Shown: piece after piece, positions 36,501-47,366 of the stretch | Layout of the letters: the number at the start of each line of letters is the position of its first letter | How positions within the stretch are numbered: the stretch's first letter is position 1 | Origin: Allium sativum | Taxonomy: Eukaryota > Streptophyta > Magnoliopsida > Asparagales > Amaryllidaceae | Length of the DNA: 64,000 bases | Assembly (NCBI GenBank): GCA_030737875.1 | Contig: CM060912.1 | Coordinates: 202,381,231-202,445,230, forward strand | Direction of reading: 5' to 3' | Notes under the pieces: model-generated | What the model was told of the DNA's origin: nothing | The model's database searches: none | What the model saw: only the letters and a program-made list of their open reading frames with translations | Program-made: the position numbers and the translations under genes

Positions 36501-37025
36501 TTGCATATCATAATGATCAACCAAACTTGCATCATTCATTTAACTTTAGAGTTTAAATATGAAAGTAGAAAAGGGCTTACAATGCTTATGAAGACACAAA
36601 AATATGACAAAGCCCTTATGCAATCAATTAGACCCAAAATGCAAGCTCTGATAGAAAAACCCTTGAGCCAAAATGATCAAAACCCTTGCTTTATGATGTA
36701 AATATCGAAACTTGACTTGAATGCAAGCTAATGACACTCATACAAGCTTGAAAACACTTGTATGCATGGAAAATATCTCATAGAAATGACTTAGGAATTT
36801 TATGAAGAGAGTGGAGGCCATGAGAGGAGTGATTTTGCCATAGTTTAGTTGTATGAATGAATAATGATGATTTAGGCTTAGGTTAGGGTCTTATTTATAG
36901 AGATTAGGATTAGTTCTAGCCTTAGGATTAAACCCTAGTTCCAATCTCAGCCCTCAAAACCGAATCTGGCCCCCAAACTCAACACAACTCCAAGATGGTG
37001 CACTAGGCAAAACTGCCCGGCTGAG

Positions 37026-37132
37026 CCAAGTCGACAGCCAAGTCGACAGGGCTGTCGACTTGGGTCCAACCAAGTCGGCTCCCAAGTCGACAGGGCTGTC
37101 GACTTGGGTGCTCTGGCGGGAATTTTCCCGCC
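37026..37132. promoter_or_regulatory. GTCGAC inverted repeats and E2F-like palindrome (U3 of E)
   Basis: CCAAGTCGACAG and its reverse complement CTGTCGACTTGG alternate over 80 bp, so the region can fold into several nested stems. GGCGGGAATTTTCCCGCC follows at 37115-37132, an 8-bp inverted repeat with a 2-bp centre carrying E2F-type cores on both strands. The sister LTR has the same at 44437-44543. Confidence 0.55.
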
Positions 37133-37383
37133 TGGCCTAATCTGACCTAATTTCCATATTCAAACTTGAATTTGAAATCTGTTTTACTTTGAATTTTTCT
37201 AAAAACTTCGTTGGGCCTTAATCGGGTCATACGGACTCCGATTTTCGAAAACTCGAACACTATTTCGCGTATTTTTCCGAGACGAACGCAATGGCATAGC
37301 CCGTTTCCCTTGATTCAGATTTATAAATTAAATTCTGCCTCAATTTATGTTATAATAGGTTATTGAAAATACGGGTTGTTACA

Positions 37384-37400
37384 TTCTCCCCTCCTTAAAG
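37384..37400 (-). promoter_or_regulatory. Polypurine tract of element E
   Basis: CTTTAAGGAGGGGAGAA on the sense strand, directly before the 3' LTR and identical to that of element C. Confidence 0.9.
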
Positions 37401-38209
37401 GATTTCGTCCCCGAAATCTCTAAGTTAGGAAGAACGTATCCTACCATCCAACATCCATCTACTCAAAACATCATCCACGAGCAATCATTGTCCTTACAAG
37501 ATTCTAAATGTTGTATGAACATATGCAAAGGTGTGTGTATATGTACTTATCTAATGCAAATATCATCAATGCAAATTATGTTAGTGAAATGAATCCATAT
37601 GTATGCAATTCCTAACATAATGTATAACATCTATATGTGTGCACATAACATACATCCATACGCAACATCCATGTGATAACAAAAAAAAATTCATCCATGA
37701 ATAAGCGTAAACACTCATGCATATGCAATATGAGGAGTGTGTGAGCCGATCTAGTGCCTAATGTGTATAATGCATCCACGAGTAACCACTTGCAAACACT
37801 TGCAACCACTTGCAAACATCAAGCATAACATGTTTCAAACACATGTTTCATCCAAAGGGTTTCTACCTAAGGTTCTCATGACAAGATTAACATGATAAAC
37901 TAGATAATCAAGAAAAAAAAAAGATATGCTACTAAGAGATCGGGAAGATAAGCAGGATATACTCCTTTCGGATTACAAGAAATCCCTTCCTAACCCAACC
38001 CCAATCCTATAAGAGCCCAAAAGGTTTAGTCAACCTAACAGACCCCTTCAAACCCTGACATGTATTACTAGCAAATAAGTCATACCTCCCGACAGAAATA
38101 GGACCGAGAATGGGACCGAGAGGATATATGTAAAAAGATAACATGCGAGTAAGTTCCACAGGAAAACAAGGATCAAGGATATGCTCTTAAAAAGAGATAT
38201 GATGCGCGT
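37401..38209 (-). other. Non-coding 3' spacer of element E
   Basis: Corresponds to 21011-21559 of element C, with shared stretches such as GGTTTCTACCTAAGG and TGAGCCGATCTAGTGCC. No coding potential. Confidence 0.65.
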
Positions 38210-39135
38210 ATCTAGCCTTCAATCTTCTAAGTCACGTTTCCTTGAGCTTAACTCCACTGTGCTTTGACCGTCTTTTACCTCATGATTTCTTGGCTTCTTA
38301 ACTCTTATTCCTAAATATGAGTTGGAACCCATTTCATTGTCGCCTCTCGTCTATCATTCTTGGCTTAAACATAACTATGACCTCATGGTTTCCTGCAAGC
38401 TCTCCAAAATTCACCAGTGAATCCTGGATCTCGTTTACTTACTATAAAGTATTCCACGCAGCAGAACTTTTCTTGAAAATACCAATCCACGTTTACCAAT
38501 TTCTCTTACTAACGTGATTTTCTATAACTCATGCTTGAACGAAATGAACCATCCGCCTGCGAATGATAGGCCGTACTTAGATTCCGTGCTTGCCCATGAC
38601 TTCCCGTAGACTATCTAGTGAAAATTGAGTCATGGTTACTAACTATACTTTAGGGAACCTCGTGCAACCGCTTTATTTCTTGAAAGTAAACTGTCTCTAG
38701 TTATGATGCAGTCCTTTCGCTCTTTACCGGAGTGAAATGAGCACTCTTCGTGAGTCTACCTACTATGACCCACATGCTCTTATTCCCTTTCTTGATCTAG
38801 GCAGTCCATCCACGAAATCCTTCGTGACGCTTTTCCCTCTTCCATTGCGGGGACCTCCAATGGATGTAATAGCCCACCGGGCTTCTATGACTCGACCTTT
38901 AACCTGTTGGCACAACATGCACCTTGGGACAAACTCGGCCACCTCCTCGGGTGAGGTGCATCTTTAAGAACCTTCTTTCTCTCATCGCGTCTTAGCCATC
39001 CCTTGTCATCTATAGCGAGGTGACTTACCATCTCGCCTCGAATCAACTTGTCCATGATCTCGACTAACTGCGGGTCTTCTTTCTGTGCAGTCCCTACTCG
39101 ATCCAGAAGGGTAGGTCTAAGCTCAAGGGACGCTA
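38210..39135 (-). pseudogene. pol: Element E integrase and chromodomain remnant
   Basis: Pieces align to the C pol protein in scattered frames. They include LRPTLLDRVGTAQKEDPQLV and [11 protein letters not shown] (start of integrase, about 38990-39130), [12 protein letters not shown] (about 38870-38900) and VDGLPRSRKG (about 38800-38825), then blurred core sequence to 38390. A large deletion joins this to a chromodomain-tail remnant at 38210-38365. The zinc finger is damaged and the catalytic core is not readable. No functional integrase remains. Confidence 0.75.
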
Positions 39136-39136
39136 A

Positions 39137-40253
39137 CTAACTAATTAAACTGAGAGAACTTCTTACTTCGGTTGCATTCCTTGGAGTCTTCCAATCCTGA
39201 ACTGCAACTACCTTAGCGGGATCCACCGCTAAGCCTTGCTTAGAAACTATGTGCCCAAGAAATCTAACTCCTTTTTCTCCAAAATGACACTTGGAGAACT
39301 TGGCCTTCAACTGATGCGCTCTAAGCGTATCCATCACCTCCACGAGATGCCTTGCGTGCTCTTCCTCATCCTTAGAGAAGATCAGAATATAATCTACGAA
39401 GACCACGACAAACTTGTTCAAGAACTCCCTGAACACCCTACTCATCAAGTCCACGAAGTAGGCGGGTGCATTAGTCAAACCGAATGGCATGACCAGCCAT
39501 TCTAAGAATCCATCTGGAGTTCTGAACGCAGTTTCGCCTATACTATCCTCAGCTATTCTGAGCTGATGGAACAGATGTTCCTACAAGCTGATCAAACAAA
39601 TCATCGATCCTTGGCAATGGTTGTCTATTCTCCTTGTTTAACTCACGATAATCAACACAAAGTCGAAGAGAACCATCTGCCTTGGTAGTAAATACTACAG
39701 GCGCTCCCCATTCAGATATACTTCATCTAATGAAGTTCTTCTCAAGCAACTCCTTGACTTGCTTTCTTAACTCTCATCTTGCGGGGCCATGTGCCTAACC
39801 GGCCACAAAACTATCTTGGCATTATCAACCAGATAAATGCGGAAATCTATCTCTCGTTTAGGGGTAACCCCCTTCACTTCACCCAAGATATCAGGATATT
39901 CTCGGACCACCCTCACCGATTACAATCTATCGATAGACGAGTTGAGGGATTCAAGATAACACAACATGACGGGACTCGTAGGGTTACTAGAAATTTTTAG
40001 GGTATTACCGAGGCGAGTCATGAGCCTCTCAACCCTATGCTCAAAAATCAAGAATGGCTCCAAAACTGGACAACCAATCCATGCCCAAAATCAACCCATA
40101 CCCCATGAAACCGAGAATATAAGCATCACGCGAGAACTCTATACTCAAGATAGAGATTTTCAAATCCACGTAGATAATAGACAAATGGGTGGAACCCCCA
40201 ATTGGATTTGAAACACACACGGGATCATTAACTAGACTAGTACTTAGGTGCAA
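39137..40253 (-). pseudogene. pol: Element E protease tail and reverse transcriptase, broken
   Basis: 40253-40041 is the protease-RT linker ([11 protein letters not shown]). The RT body from 40040 to 39491 is interrupted by stops, and a deletion near 39575 removes the FFHLDLATG segment with the first catalytic Asp. 39490-39137 is open ([16 protein letters not shown] onward), but the active-site box reads FVDYILIFS instead of FVDDILIFS. RNase H is absent: the frame ends at the RT connection and the sequence jumps to integrase at 39135. Activity is excluded. Confidence 0.88.
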
Positions 40254-40261
40254 ACTTCCAA

Positions 40262-41356
40262 CTAAACCAGATGAAATAAACTATGCGATGCACCAGAATC
40301 AAACAAAGTACGAACAGGAAAATCAGAAATGTAAACAAGACTTTCAACAGAAATACTACCTCGATCGGGAACTGGAGCGGCATTGAGAGCATGAACTTGC
40401 CCTCCCGAAGGTCCAGTACGCTGAGTCTGACCCTGGCCTTGCCCTTGCTTCTTCGGGCAATCCCAAGTGAAGTGTCCCATTTCTCCACAGTTAAAGCAAG
40501 TGCCCTTCCTTTTTCTGCAATCCTTGTTTAGATGAGTCGAGCTTCCACAAGTAAAGCACCTTTTTTCCTTCTTATCTTTAGACTTCTTCTCCTTCTTTTT
40601 CATTTCCTTTTTGGGCTCCGTTTCCTTGTTTTGAGACTCATTCATCTTGACCCCCTTCTTGTCACTCCTATTCTCTTCATTGAGTAGGGCCATATTCACC
40701 AAACTCTCGAAAGTTGCCCCCAAGGGTATATGAGACATGGCTACACCATGTAATGGCTCGTTTAATCCTAGAGCAAAGTATAGGGCCTTCTTCTGAGCTG
40801 TGTTAACCAAGTCTAAACCGACCCGAGCCAGTTGATTAAACTTATCTATGTATTCCCTAATAGTCATGTCCCCTTGCTTCAGTGATAGGAACCTTAGTCC
40901 AAACTTTCCCCGAAAGTCATCCCAAGTCTCAATTGGCCTAGTAGCGGTGGTGACCACCCACCAACGTGCAACTTCTTCCTTTAGCAACCATACTGCCAAT
41001 AAAACCTTCCTACGGTCATCTATATCAAAGAAGGCAAAAAGATCTTCGGTTTCTTTCAACCAATTCCTTGCCTCTACAAAAGTCACCGTTCCAATGAAAT
41101 TCTTGCAACCCATCGCCTTAAAGTCTTTACAAATCACCGCGAGATCCTCTTGTGGATGCTGAGAGGGAGGAGGAAGAGGAACCTCAGTGACAGGAGGAGG
41201 AGGAACATCAGCGACAGGAGGAGGAGGAACATTAACTACCGGAGGAGGAGGAGGAGGAACATCTGTGGGGCCGGCTTCGGTCGCCCTATCCTCCAAAAGT
41301 CTCCTATACCAAACAGGTACGTGTACCCCCTCCGGAATAGCAAAGTTATTGGCCAT
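40262..41356 (-). CDS. gag: Element E Gag, open frame running into protease start
   Basis: A 364-residue frame from ATG at 41354-41356. A proline-rich head (residues 33-64, PPPPPPVVNVPPPP type) is followed by the retrotransposon gag domain (about 90-225, with NWLKETEDLF, LAVWLLKEEVARWW and IREYIDKFNQLARVGLDLV). A Lys/Glu-rich linker (about 228-265) leads to two CCHC knuckles: Cys267, Cys270, His275, Cys280 and Cys287, Cys290, His295, Cys300. The frame then enters protease, with an intact LFDSGASHS box (Asp353). A frameshift after residue 360 ends it at 40262. Compared with C gag, about 15 residues after RFLS are missing. Gag would form the particle and package RNA; whether this copy is expressed is unknown. 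Confidence 0.88.
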   Translation of the reverse strand: MANNFAIPEGVHVPVWYRRLLEDRATEAGPTDVPPPPPPVVNVPPPPVADVPPPPVTEVPLPPPSQHPQEDLAVICKDFKAMGCKNFIGTVTFVEARNWLKETEDLFAFFDIDDRRKVLLAVWLLKEEVARWWVVTTATRPIETWDDFRGKFGLRFLSLKQGDMTIREYIDKFNQLARVGLDLVNTAQKKALYFALGLNEPLHGVAMSHIPLGATFESLVNMALLNEENRSDKKGVKMNESQNKETEPKKEMKKKEKKSKDKKEKRCFTCGSSTHLNKDCRKRKGTCFNCGEMGHFTWDCPKKQGQGQGQTQRTGPSGGQVHALNAAPVPDRGSISVESLVYISDFPVRTLFDSGASHSLFHLV

Positions 41357-41538
41357 ACTGAAAACGAAGAAAAAGATAGATTCAGAATGGAGAAAAACGA
41401 AGGAATTTTTGCTAATGGCTTTTTGGGGAATAGCCTTTAAAATAAACTAGTCTTTTCTTTGGAAAATACTTTATACTTGGTTTTGAAAATAGTTTTCCAA
41501 AAGTTTCAAAAATCTTTTTGTTCCTTCTCGTAAACCTG

Positions 41539-41550
41539 GCTCTGATACCA
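41539..41550 (-). promoter_or_regulatory. Primer-binding site of element E
   Basis: Sense strand TGGTATCAGAGC, an exact initiator tRNA-Met complement, 2 bp inside the 5' LTR boundary. The stretch 41357-41538 between it and gag is untranslated leader. Confidence 0.92.
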
Positions 41551-41552
41551 AA

Positions 41553-44500
41553 TGTAACACCCCACCTCCGCCAGGGTGGCTCTTGCAAGCACTCTGACTT
41601 TGGAGGGGCGTTTGTACCGGGTAAACATGCATAATGATATATCAAGGCAGAACAAGAACATATGTATATATGTAAACAGAGTAAAGAAGATAAGTAAAAC
41701 AGCGGAAGATTTCAAACTATTTCAAAACAAGTCTGATACAACATAATGTCAACTTTCCAAATACACAAGTCTAGATAAAAACAACGTCACTGAAAAACTG
41801 AAATACATAAGTACTATCCCCAAAATAAGTGATAACCATAGCTAGCCTCATGTCAAGACCGTACATGAGCTAAAATCCCACAAGCAAGCGATCAGAAATC
41901 CAAGCTAAGCTCCAATATTCCCACCCTGAGAACCTGGGGGGAAACAGAAGAAAAGAGGCGAAAGGAAAACAGGTCAGTCAAAAAGACTGAGTAAGCCCTA
42001 CTACAATCAATGTAAACTGATAAAGTTAACTGGCATGAGAAGCAGGGATGAACATAAGGATAACAACATACTAGCATGATGATTAACTAACAAGGTAGAT
42101 AAAGGTGTCATCGCATAATCAGGTTTAAGGTTTTTGCACCACAGGTGTACTAGCAAACTAACATGACTTGAATAAACAAGTATTGATCCCTTGGCCCAAG
42201 CTTTGGCCCAATAACATGAAGTGACCCTAATACGCGGTCCAACCAAACGGTCTAGTCGATCGGCTCCCTATAAGCCTAACTCGTCACGTATTGGTGTCAA
42301 TGCGGCCCAAACATAATTGTAGTCAGACTGTGCCGGGTCTCCCGTCGGGTGTATCAATCCCTAGGGTGTCAACCCCTGGTCACCATAAACATAAGTGCAC
42401 AGTCTCGATCTACTGGTACCCGTGCATGTTTTCCCCGGCTTCGAACTATGTGCACGACCATAGTCCGCCCGGAACTACACCGGCGTACCACTCTGCCGTC
42501 GTTTTTGGTCACTTACCTCAAGTCCAGTAATCGTGCCCCCACCCTAGCCTAGTCCCTAGGGTCATAATGATACAAACTTGGGATTACTGCTGGAGTGGAC
42601 CCTCATTGCTAGGATTTTCTAGTGGGTTAAGTACAGTTTAACCCTCTTGCTAATCATGGATTAACTTGGTTAAGTGTAACGATGAGTTCACGACTTAACC
42701 CTGATTAATCTACCAAGCCCAAAATTAATTAAGTATTAAGTGGACCATGATTAAACCCTAATCATGAGGCATTAATTAATTAATGTGCCTTAACCTCTCA
42801 CATTAGACTTTGTTGCAGTTACTAGTTAAGCCGGTCGGTTCCGGGTAGCTTTACACCACAACTTGGTCTAACCTCGGGTTTAAGGTACAACATGACCAAC
42901 TTCTCACATTGGGTCCTATTGTTTGTAGCAACTAGTTAAGCCGGTCGGTTCCGGGTAGGTTTACGCTACAAACTCAACCCAACCTCGAGTTGGTTACACT
43001 TATATTTTCTAAGTGTCATGTCCATTATGTTTCCAAAACATATCACAAGTTTTCAAGCATTTGGGTAGACCTAACTTAATAGGTAAATTCCCAATGGGTA
43101 GACCTAATTTAATAGGTAAATTCCCAATCTTATGTGTTTATGTCTTTTAAGTTTACCCAACCCCAAATGCAATCCCATCGCTTACATATCGCAATATCGC
43201 ATAAAGGATAGAAAGAGGGAACTTGGCATAATCATGACATAAAGGTGTTGAAGCCACAAGTTTAACATGGTGGCATATGAAATGTACATATGTCCATATA
43301 CTTGCATATTGCATCATTAGGCCTCAAAAGTATGCATAAAACCAAACTTAGCATATAAGTGATACATGGTGATAAATGACATGTAGAAGTTGCCATAAGT
43401 TCGCATTTAGCCTCACATGCAAGTTATCATAAGGGATATGATAACTTACATGTTGCCAAAATGCAACCTTTAGCATAAAGCTTGAAGCTTTATGCTCATA
43501 AACCCAAGATAAGCTTGCATAACATGATAACATGAGCAAAATGATCAACCCAAACTTGCATAACATAACTTGCATATCATATGGCAAACTTACATATCAT
43601 AACATAGCAAACTTGCATAACATAACATGATAAACTTGCATATCATAACATGGCAAACTTGCATAACATAACATGATAAACTTGCATATCATAACATGGC
43701 AAACTTGCATAGCATAACATGGTAAACTTGCATATCATAACATGGCAAACTTGCATAGCATAATATGGTAAACTTGCATATCATAACATGGTAAACTTGC
43801 ATATCATAACATGGCAAACTTGCATAGCATAACATGGTAAACTTGCATATCATAACATGGTAAACTTGCATATCATAACATGGCATACTTGCATAACATA
43901 ACATGATAAACTTGCATATCATAATGATCAACCAAACTTGCATCATTCATTTAACTTTAGAGTTTAAATATGAAAGTAGAAAAGGGCTTACAATGCTTAT
44001 GAAGACACAAAAATATGACAAAACCCTTATGCAATCAATTAGACCCAAAATGCAAGCTCTAATAGAAAAACCCTTGAGCCAAAATGATCAAAACCCTTGC
44101 TTTATGATGTAAATATGGAAACTTGACTTGAATGCAAGCTAATGACACTCATACAAGCTTGAAAACACTTGTATGCATGGAAAATATCTCATAGAAATGA
44201 CTTAGGAATTTTATGAAGAGAGTGGAGGCCATGAGAGGAGTGATTTTGCCATAGTTTAGTTGTATGAATGAATAATGATGATTTAGGCTTAGGTTAGGGT
44301 CTTATTTATAGAGATTAGGATTAGTTCTAGCCTTAGGATTAAACCCTAGTTCCAATCTCAGCCCTCAAAACCGAATCTGGCCCCCAAACTCAACACAACT
44401 CCAAGATGGTGCACCAGGCAAAACTGCCCGGCTGAGCCAAGTCGACAGCCAAGTCGACAGGGCTGTCGACTTGGGTCCAACCAAGTCGACTCCCAAGTCG

Positions 44501-44795
44501 ACAGGGCTGTCGACTTGGGTGCTCTGGCGGGAATTTTCCCGCCTGGCCCAATCTGACCTAATTTCCAAATTCAAACTTGAATTTGAAATCTGTTTTTACT
44601 TTGAATTTTTCTGAAAACTTCGTTGGGCCTTAATCGGGTCATACAGACTCTGATTTTCGAAAACTCGGACTCTATTTCGCGTATTTTTCCGAGACGAACG
44701 CAATGGCATAGCCCGTTTCCCTTGATTCAGATTTATAAATTAAATTCTGCCTCGATTTATGTTATAACAGGTTATTGAAAATACGGGTTGTTACG
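41553..44795 (-). mobile_element. Element E 5' LTR
   Basis: Collinear with 34137-37383. 73-nt modules lie at 42803-42871 and 42909-42982, the 23-bp array at 43580-43920, GTCGAC repeats at 44437-44520 and the E2F-like palindrome at 44526-44543. The terminal base is mutated (TTACG before CCAAG). Confidence 0.95.
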
Positions 44796-44800
44796 CCAAG

Positions 44801-45652
44801 ATCCATTATTTACTAGTGGGTTTTTGAAGAGCCTACAAGAGGCTTTAGGGTCAGAAATACATCTCAGTACCGCATACCATCCTCAAACCAACGGTCAATC
44901 AGAGAGGATGAATCGTGTATTAGAGGATTCTTGAGAGCTTGTATATTGCATTTTGGGGGTTCATGGGATGACCATTTGCACTTGAATGAGTTTGCTTGTA
45001 ATAATAGTTATCAATCCAGTATTGGTATGGCCTCATTTGAAGCTTTGTACGGAAGACCGTGCAACTCACTATCATGTTGGCTGGAAACAGGTGAGAAATT
45101 TGTGCTTGGACCAGATGTAACAAGAGAAACACCAGATAAGATCAAGGTTATCCAAAAGCGAATGAAGGCTGCCCAAGATAGGCAGAATAGTTATTCTGAT
45201 AAAAGACGAAGAGAATTGAAATTCTCTGTTGGCGACCTGGTATTCGTCAAAATCTCTCCATTAAAGAGTGTGATTCTTTTTGGCAGGAGAGGTAAGTTGG
45301 CACCAAGGTTTGTTGGTCCATTTCTAGTTCTCGAGCAAGTGGGAAATTTAACATATAAAGTTGGATTACCAGACAAGATGCGGGAATGCGCAACATATTT
45401 CATGTTTCCCGGCTAAGGAAGTTCGTGCATGATTCTGATATGACTATTTCACCAGATCAGTTGGATGATATCGAGGTAGAATCCAAGGCAGTTGGGAGCG
45501 GCAAGATGATTCGTATTGTTGGACACGATACGAAGCAACTTCGAAGGAAGATGGTGAATCTGGTCAAGGTTCAGTGGAGCAATAATGAGAATGACTGTAC
45601 TTGGGAAATAGAGGAGAGCACAAGAAAGTCATATCCAGAGAACTTTGCCTAG
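44801..45652 (+). pseudogene. pol: Element F integrase C-terminus and chromodomain
   Basis: Continues the integrase core split by E: DPLFTSGFLKSLQEALGSE, then STAYHPQTNGQSERMNRVLE with the catalytic Glu present. A frameshift near 44928 precedes the open frame 44931-45416 ([50 protein letters not shown]). A second frameshift near 45390 precedes 45386-45652, with NIFHVSRLRKF and a chromodomain-like end (LVKVQWSNNENDCTWE) closing at TAG. F is therefore a chromovirus on the plus strand, opposite to C and E. It is a relic with only the 3' part of pol. Confidence 0.88.
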
Positions 45653-45825
45653 TACGATTTTAATCGCGATACAGTAATTCCCTTGTTAGTAAACCGCATG
45701 CTAGGATAGGCTTGTTGGGTTGTAATGTATGTTTGATTGTTTATGGCTAATAGGCATGCGAGACACCATTGTATGTTTTGGTTAAGGAATTTCAGGGGTG
45801 AAATTTCTTAAGGGGAGGGGGAGAG
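45653..45825 (+). other. Element F 3' spacer and polypurine tract
   Basis: Short non-coding stretch after pol, ending in AGGGGAGGGGGAGAG (45811-45825), the polypurine tract before the 3' LTR. Confidence 0.75.
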
Positions 45826-46871
45826 CGTAATGACCCACATTCTATGCGTCGGACGATCGTAGAATATTTATTGCATTTACATACAAAGTAGTATGATCGT
45901 GTAACTTTAGGGAACGACTATTGGGGTCATTTCCCATGTCCACGATTTTTGAGAAATTTTAAATGACCAATTTACCCCTGGCAAATCTTGTTTTGTCTAT
46001 AACTTTTGATTGGTAAGGAGTTTTGACCTAAAACCACTTCCATTGGATTTGAATGATGGTTTACCTTTCCCTAAAGTGATCACATTTGTCAAATAGACTT
46101 GTTGTTTGTGAGATATGGCTGAAACAAGGTTTGGAAGGTGAAAAACTGTTTAAGTGGGCTTAATAGGGTAATTAATGGATGGGCCCATAACCCATTTCGG
46201 GATTAGGGTTATGGGGAGGCTGAAATGAGTTAGGAAACCATCTTATTTCATTTTCTTAGCCACCACTTTCATTTCTTCAAACTTAGCAATGGCCTCCACC
46301 TTCTAAACTACCTCCTAATCACATTCTTATCCAATATTAAGCTAATCAACATCAAATAAAGGAAAATTAACATCAAAGTGGAGGTAGAGCTACTATGTTG
46401 CATTGGGATTCGAACCGAATCAGAGATATTTTAAGATCTGAGATTTATTTGTGGCTAAGGTGAGTGATTTGCACTTTTATTCACTAATTACGGCTAACTA
46501 GGGGTAATTTGTGATAATCAGTGAAATTATGACTCATAAAAATATGGAAAAATATGCATAGGTTCTGAAATATTATTTTATGTTACTGGTTAAAAATTTG
46601 TTAATTTGGATTAAGTTTGCTAATCCTATGGTTAAACATGGTTAAGGGGAAAATCATAGATTTTGGTATATTTGATCCTAAATAACACATGTGACTGATG
46701 TTTTAATGTTTTTGATTGATCCTATATATTGTTACTACTGTTTGGTATGTCTCATGATTGATTAGTAAAGTTAGAATGGTCGAAAACGTTGTCGTAAGGC
46801 ATAAAAAGCTTGCTGGAACATTACAGGGAAGTACGGCTCGTGACCATGATTCGTGACATAAGCATCACGAC
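45826..46871 (+). mobile_element. Element F 3' LTR, truncated by LARD B
   Basis: Begins CGTAATGACCCAC, a one-base variant of the TGTAATGACCC start shared by these LTRs. It runs 1046 bp to the insertion of B. The rest lies beyond the window. It includes a splice-donor-like AAGGTGAGTG (46458-46467) after a leader-like stretch. No coding sequence. Confidence 0.75.
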
Positions 46872-47366
46872 TGTAACGACCCGGAATTTTGGGCCGAATT
46901 TAAAATTTTTATTTTAATTATTTTAATGGGTTTTTAATATTTAAAATAATTTATTTTATAAAATAACGACTATAAATTTATTTTAATCAAAGTTAAAACG
47001 AATAAATTTTATTTAAATTATAAAAGGAGTTAGAAATAGCAGGTAGTTTTAAAATTTGAATTTTAACTTTGACTGACTGTACAGGATGCAAAATAAATCG
47101 GATTTTAGCGAAACCAAAAATATTAGAATCTATTTAAAATATCTTTCTATCGAATCCGAAAAATTGAAATTTCATAGTAGGAACCAAAAGTTATGTCCAA
47201 TTCAAAATCTCAGAAAAACGCTATGGAATTTATGTATATAATATATAGGACCAAAAACGCTACTTTTTACATACGAATGAATTGGGACTCGAAACCACTT
47301 CCATTGAGTTTAAAATGATGTTTCTGCATTGAAAAAGTATAAACACTTATATATTTTGAGTTTCAG
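46872..47366 (+). mobile_element. LARD B 5' LTR, first part
   Basis: TGTAACGACCCGGAATTTT start. It matches 61233-61727 closely and is interrupted after GAGTTTCAG by solo LTR A'. Confidence 0.93.

Larger units (their letters stand above)
34137..37383 (-). mobile_element. Element E 3' LTR
   Basis: TGTAACACCCC...GGTTGTTACA on the plus strand. It contains a G13 run (34520-34532; six G in the other LTR), three GGTTAAG hairpins (35214-35234, 35258-35290, 35316-35347), the 73-nt modules (35392-35460, 35498-35571), a 23-bp tandem array (about 36170-36500), the GTCGAC inverted-repeat cluster and E2F-like palindrome (37026-37132), and a TCATACGGACTCCG module (37227-37300). Non-coding. Confidence 0.95.
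34137..44795 (-). mobile_element. Element E: Ty3/gypsy chromovirus with dead pol
   Basis: Complete insertion with perfect duplication CCAAG (34132-34136, 44796-44800). LTRs are 34137-37383 (3' LTR, 3247 bp) and 41553-44795 (5' LTR, 3243 bp). They are nearly identical, so insertion was recent. The last base of the right LTR is G instead of A (TTACG). Sense is minus. The 4.17-kb interior is shorter than in C: gag is open, but protease, RT and integrase have frameshifts and large deletions. Because old pol damage coexists with young LTRs, E was probably moved by another element's proteins. Confidence 0.95.
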
